Assembly: GCF_026151165.2 (NCBI RefSeq)
Contig: NZ_CP117849.1
Coordinates: 3,534,001-3,598,000, forward strand
DNA from: Cryobacterium sp. SO2
GTDB taxonomy: Bacteria > Actinomycetota > Actinomycetes > Actinomycetales > Microbacteriaceae
DNA length: 64,000 bases
Reading direction: 5' to 3'
In this document: positions 61,640 to 64,000 of the stretch, in pieces
Numbering within the stretch: position 1 is the stretch's first letter
Layout of the letters: each line of letters opens with the position of its first letter
Translations under genes and position numbers: made by a program
The notes under the pieces: model-generated
Database searches by the model: none
What the model was told of the DNA's origin: nothing
Seen by the model: only the letters and a program-made list of their open reading frames with translations

Positions 61640-64000
61640 AGATCTTCGCCATGATCCGCGCCGAGCTGGCGCGGCTGACCGCCACCACCATGTCCCGCGT
61701 GGCCCTCGTCGCCCTGATGCTGGTGCCCGTGCTCTACGGCGGCCTCTACCTCTGGGCCAACCAGGACCCGTACGCCGGACTCGACAGGGTGCCCGTGGCC
61801 CTCGTCGTGGCCGATACCGGCTCGGAGCTGGACGGCACCGCCACCAATTACGGCGCCGACGTCGCCGAGCAACTCACCGATGACGGCACCTTCGACTGGC
61901 ACACCGTGACGGCCGCCACCGCGAAGGCCGGCGTCGCCGACGCCACCTACGACTTCAGCGTCACCATTCCCGCCGACTTCTCCAGCTCGATCGCCTCCTC
62001 GTCGACCGACACGCCGCACCAGGCAACCATCACCCTCACCACCAACGACACCAACAGCTACCTCGCCTCCACGATCGGCAGCCAGGCCGCGCAGAGCATC
62101 AGGGACGCCATCGTCGCCCGGGTCAACGAGCAGGCCGCCGACACCCTCCTCATCGGCCTGTCCGACATCCGCTCGAGCCTGGTCGACGCCGCCGACGGCG
62201 CCAGCCAGCTCACGGATGGCGCCACGACGGCCGCCGACGGAAGCTCGACCCTCGCCGATGGCGCCAGCCAGCTCGCCGACGGTACCGGCCAACTGGCCGA
62301 CGGCGCCGGCACCCTCGCGGACGGCACCGGTCAGCTCGCCGACGGCGCCAGCCAGGTCGCCGACGGCACCGGGCAGGTCGCGGCGGGCGCATCCGCCCTC
62401 GCCGACGGCACCGGGAAACTCGCCGACGGCGCCACCGCCCTCTCCGACGGCACCGGAACCCTCGCCACCGGCGCCGGAGCGGTGGCCGACGGCACCAGCC
62501 AGGTCTCCGCCGGAGCCACCGCGGTCGCGGACGGCACCGGTCAGCTCGCCGACGGAGCCGCCGCCCTGGCCGCGGGCGCCGACCACGTGTCCACCGGGGC
62601 TACCGCTCTGGCCGATGGCACGGCCCAGCTCGCCACCGGCACCGCCGCGGTCTCCACTGGCGCCGCGGACCTCTCCGCCGGCAGCACCAAGCTGTCGGCC
62701 GCCGCCGACCAGGTGGCCGCTGCCGCCCAGCAGGTAGCCGATGGCAACGCCGGCCTCGCCACCGCCGCCGAGGGCGCCGGCAGTGTGCTCACCGGGGCGT
62801 CCGCCGCGCTGGACACCGCCCGCACCAACCTGACCACCCAGCTCCGCACTGCAGGCCTCACCGGCGACCAGATCACGGCGGTCCTGGCTGCCCTCGACCC
62901 GCTGGACACGGCCGTACAAGACGCCACCACAGCATTCACCACCGCCAGCAGCGGCATCGGCGTACTTGCCGAAGTCAGCGCAGAACTCGCCACCGGTGCC
63001 ACCGGAGTCGCCGACGGCGCACGGTCGGCAGTCACGGGCGCAGCCACCCTCGCCGCTGGAGCCGCGTCCGCCGCCGATGGAGCGGCCACCGCGTCCACCG
63101 GCGCGGCCACCCTCGCCGACGGCGCCAGCCAGACCGCCGCCGGCGCCAACACGCTCGCGGAGTCGCTGGCCACGGCCGCCGAGGGCACCCAGACCCTGGC
63201 CGCGGGCGCCAGCAGCGCCGCCGATGGGGCCGCCGCGGTCGCCGACGGAGCCAGTAAGACCGCCACAGGGGCATCCGCCCTCGCCGCCGGAGCCAGCGAC
63301 GCCAACACCGGCGCCGGCACCCTGGCCGACGGGGCCGGACAGACCGCCGCCGGAGCCACCGCCCTGAGCACGGGCGCCGCCTCCGCCGCCGATGGCGCCG
63401 CGGCCCTGAGCACGGGTGCGGCCTCCGCCAAGACGGGCGCCGAGACCCTCGCCACGGGCGCATCCTCGCTCAGCGACGGCCTCGTCGGCCTCCAGGACGG
63501 CGCAGGCACCTTGCGCGACGGCCTGACCGACGGCGTCGACAGCATCCCGGACACGGATGCCGCGACCCGCGACCTGCAGGGCTCCACGATCGCCGACCCG
63601 GTCGATCTGCAGACCGCCGCGGTGACCTCCGCCGGTACCTACGGCGCCGGCCTCGCCCCGTTCTTCGCGAGCCTCGCCGGCTGGATCGGCATCTACGCGC
63701 TGTTCCTGATCGTGAAGCCGGTCTCCCGCCGCGCCATCACCGCGCTGCACTCCCCCTTGAAGATCACCCTGGCCGGCTGGCTCACACCCGGCATCCTGGG
63801 CCTGCTGCAGATGGCCGCACTGTTCGGGATCCTCACTGGCGTGCTGCACTTCGAGGTGCACAACCCGCTCGGCACCTACGGAATGATGGGGCTGGCCGCG
63901 ATGACCTTCGCCGCGATCATCCTGACGCTGAACGTCTGGCTCGGCAGTGTGGGCCAGTTCGTCGGTCTCGTGCTGATGGTCATCCAGCTGGTCACCGCCG
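61636..64000 (+). CDS. YhgE/Pip-family membrane protein (3' end beyond window)
   Basis: At least 788 residues from a GTG overlapping the previous stop. One N-terminal helix (VALVALMLVPVLYGGLYLWAN) is followed by an extracellular domain (residues 40-180). A very long array of ADGAxQLADGT-like seven-residue repeats runs from about residue 185 to 620. After this come several C-terminal helices (FFASLAGWIGIYALFLIVK, GWLTPGILGLLQMAALFGIL, MTFAAIILTLNVWLG). This is the layout of phage-infection-protein/YhgE proteins, ABC-2-like membrane proteins related to EsaA. Their role is secretion or export in related cases; the substrate here is unknown. The frame is open at base 64000. Confidence 0.9.
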   Translation, partial: MKIFAMIRAELARLTATTMSRVALVALMLVPVLYGGLYLWANQDPYAGLDRVPVALVVADTGSELDGTATNYGADVAEQLTDDGTFDWHTVTAATAKAGVADATYDFSVTIPADFSSSIASSSTDTPHQATITLTTNDTNSYLASTIGSQAAQSIRDAIVARVNEQAADTLLIGLSDIRSSLVDAADGASQLTDGATTAADGSSTLADGASQLADGTGQLADGAGTLADGTGQLADGASQVADGTGQVAAGASALADGTGKLADGATALSDGTGTLATGAGAVADGTSQVSAGATAVADGTGQLADGAAALAAGADHVSTGATALADGTAQLATGTAAVSTGAADLSAGSTKLSAAADQVAAAAQQVADGNAGLATAAEGAGSVLTGASAALDTARTNLTTQLRTAGLTGDQITAVLAALDPLDTAVQDATTAFTTASSGIGVLAEVSAELATGATGVADGARSAVTGAATLAAGAASAADGAATASTGAATLADGASQTAAGANTLAESLATAAEGTQTLAAGASSAADGAAAVADGASKTATGASALAAGASDANTGAGTLADGAGQTAAGATALSTGAASAADGAAALSTGAASAKTGAETLATGASSLSDGLVGLQDGAGTLRDGLTDGVDSIPDTDAATRDLQGSTIADPVDLQTAAVTSAGTYGAGLAPFFASLAGWIGIYALFLIVKPVSRRAITALHSPLKITLAGWLTPGILGLLQMAALFGILTGVLHFEVHNPLGTYGMMGLAAMTFAAIILTLNVWLGSVGQFVGLVLMVIQLVTA

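Noticed and set aside
61561..63861. 766-codon Gly-rich frame on the minus strand
   Set aside because: It mirrors the ADGAxxLADGT repeats of the YhgE gene and has no domain or start signal of its own.

Overview
The window is chromosomal DNA from a high-GC actinobacterium. Gene content, strong GC-ending codon preference, many GTG starts, DUF3073 beside purM, DUF3151 beside purA, and stand-alone purS/purQ/small purL all point that way. The closest fit I can suggest is a Microbacteriaceae member such as Cryobacterium, but that is an inference from style and gene order, not a database result. No rRNA, tRNA, CRISPR array, phage or intact insertion sequence was seen.

Layout. 1-3425 (minus): a copper-type cluster of membrane protein, YcnI/DUF1775, CopC and a PepSY protein cut by the window edge. 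3524-13582: orphan pstS, a DEAD-box helicase with a long repetitive N-terminal tail, a FUSC-like exporter, a membrane-anchored esterase, a DUF222/HNH protein and an M23 peptidase. 13584-23684: an HAE1-type RND pump, a divergent MocR/YczE pair, a TipAS-type MerR regulator, an M20 peptidase, a CPBP-like membrane protein, and DUF4097 coupled to PadR. 23855-27191: a KimA-like potassium transporter and a flavin monooxygenase. 27342-45755: a purine region (DUF3073, purM, purF, purD, purC, purS, purQ, purL) interleaved with ribokinase, a sterol-carrier-like protein, an esterase/VOC pair, DUF1003, DUF3817 and a tryptophan-to-anthranilate operon (kynA, amidohydrolase, kynU) opposite a TetR gene. 46796-51869: a HAD hydrolase, PhnD-C-E-E transporter and RpiR regulator operon, followed by a convergent lhgO. 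53447-60304: a DUF559 nuclease-like gene, chorismate mutase with an SDR, a DMT exporter, GNAT, purA, DUF3151 and a small membrane protein. 60315-64000: a TetR gene divergent from a degenerate ABC-ATPase-like gene and a YhgE/Pip membrane protein that runs off the window.

Together the genes cover de novo purine synthesis (PurA, C, D, F, L, M, Q, S), tryptophan catabolism to anthranilate, phosphorus uptake (PstS, PhnDCE), potassium and copper handling, and several regulator-transporter pairs with visible operators.

The most unusual content lies between genes. There are four separate families of interspersed palindromic elements, here called A to D, with 23 copies in 64 kb. All are intergenic or overlap gene ends, and six of the eleven A copies flank the DUF559 nuclease-like gene. 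Two further window-wide signals are a -10 hexamer placed 5-7 nt before the start codon of about 18 genes (leaderless transcripts), and recurrent CGGATGC/GCATCCG heptamers inside genes that cut across the usual codon choice.
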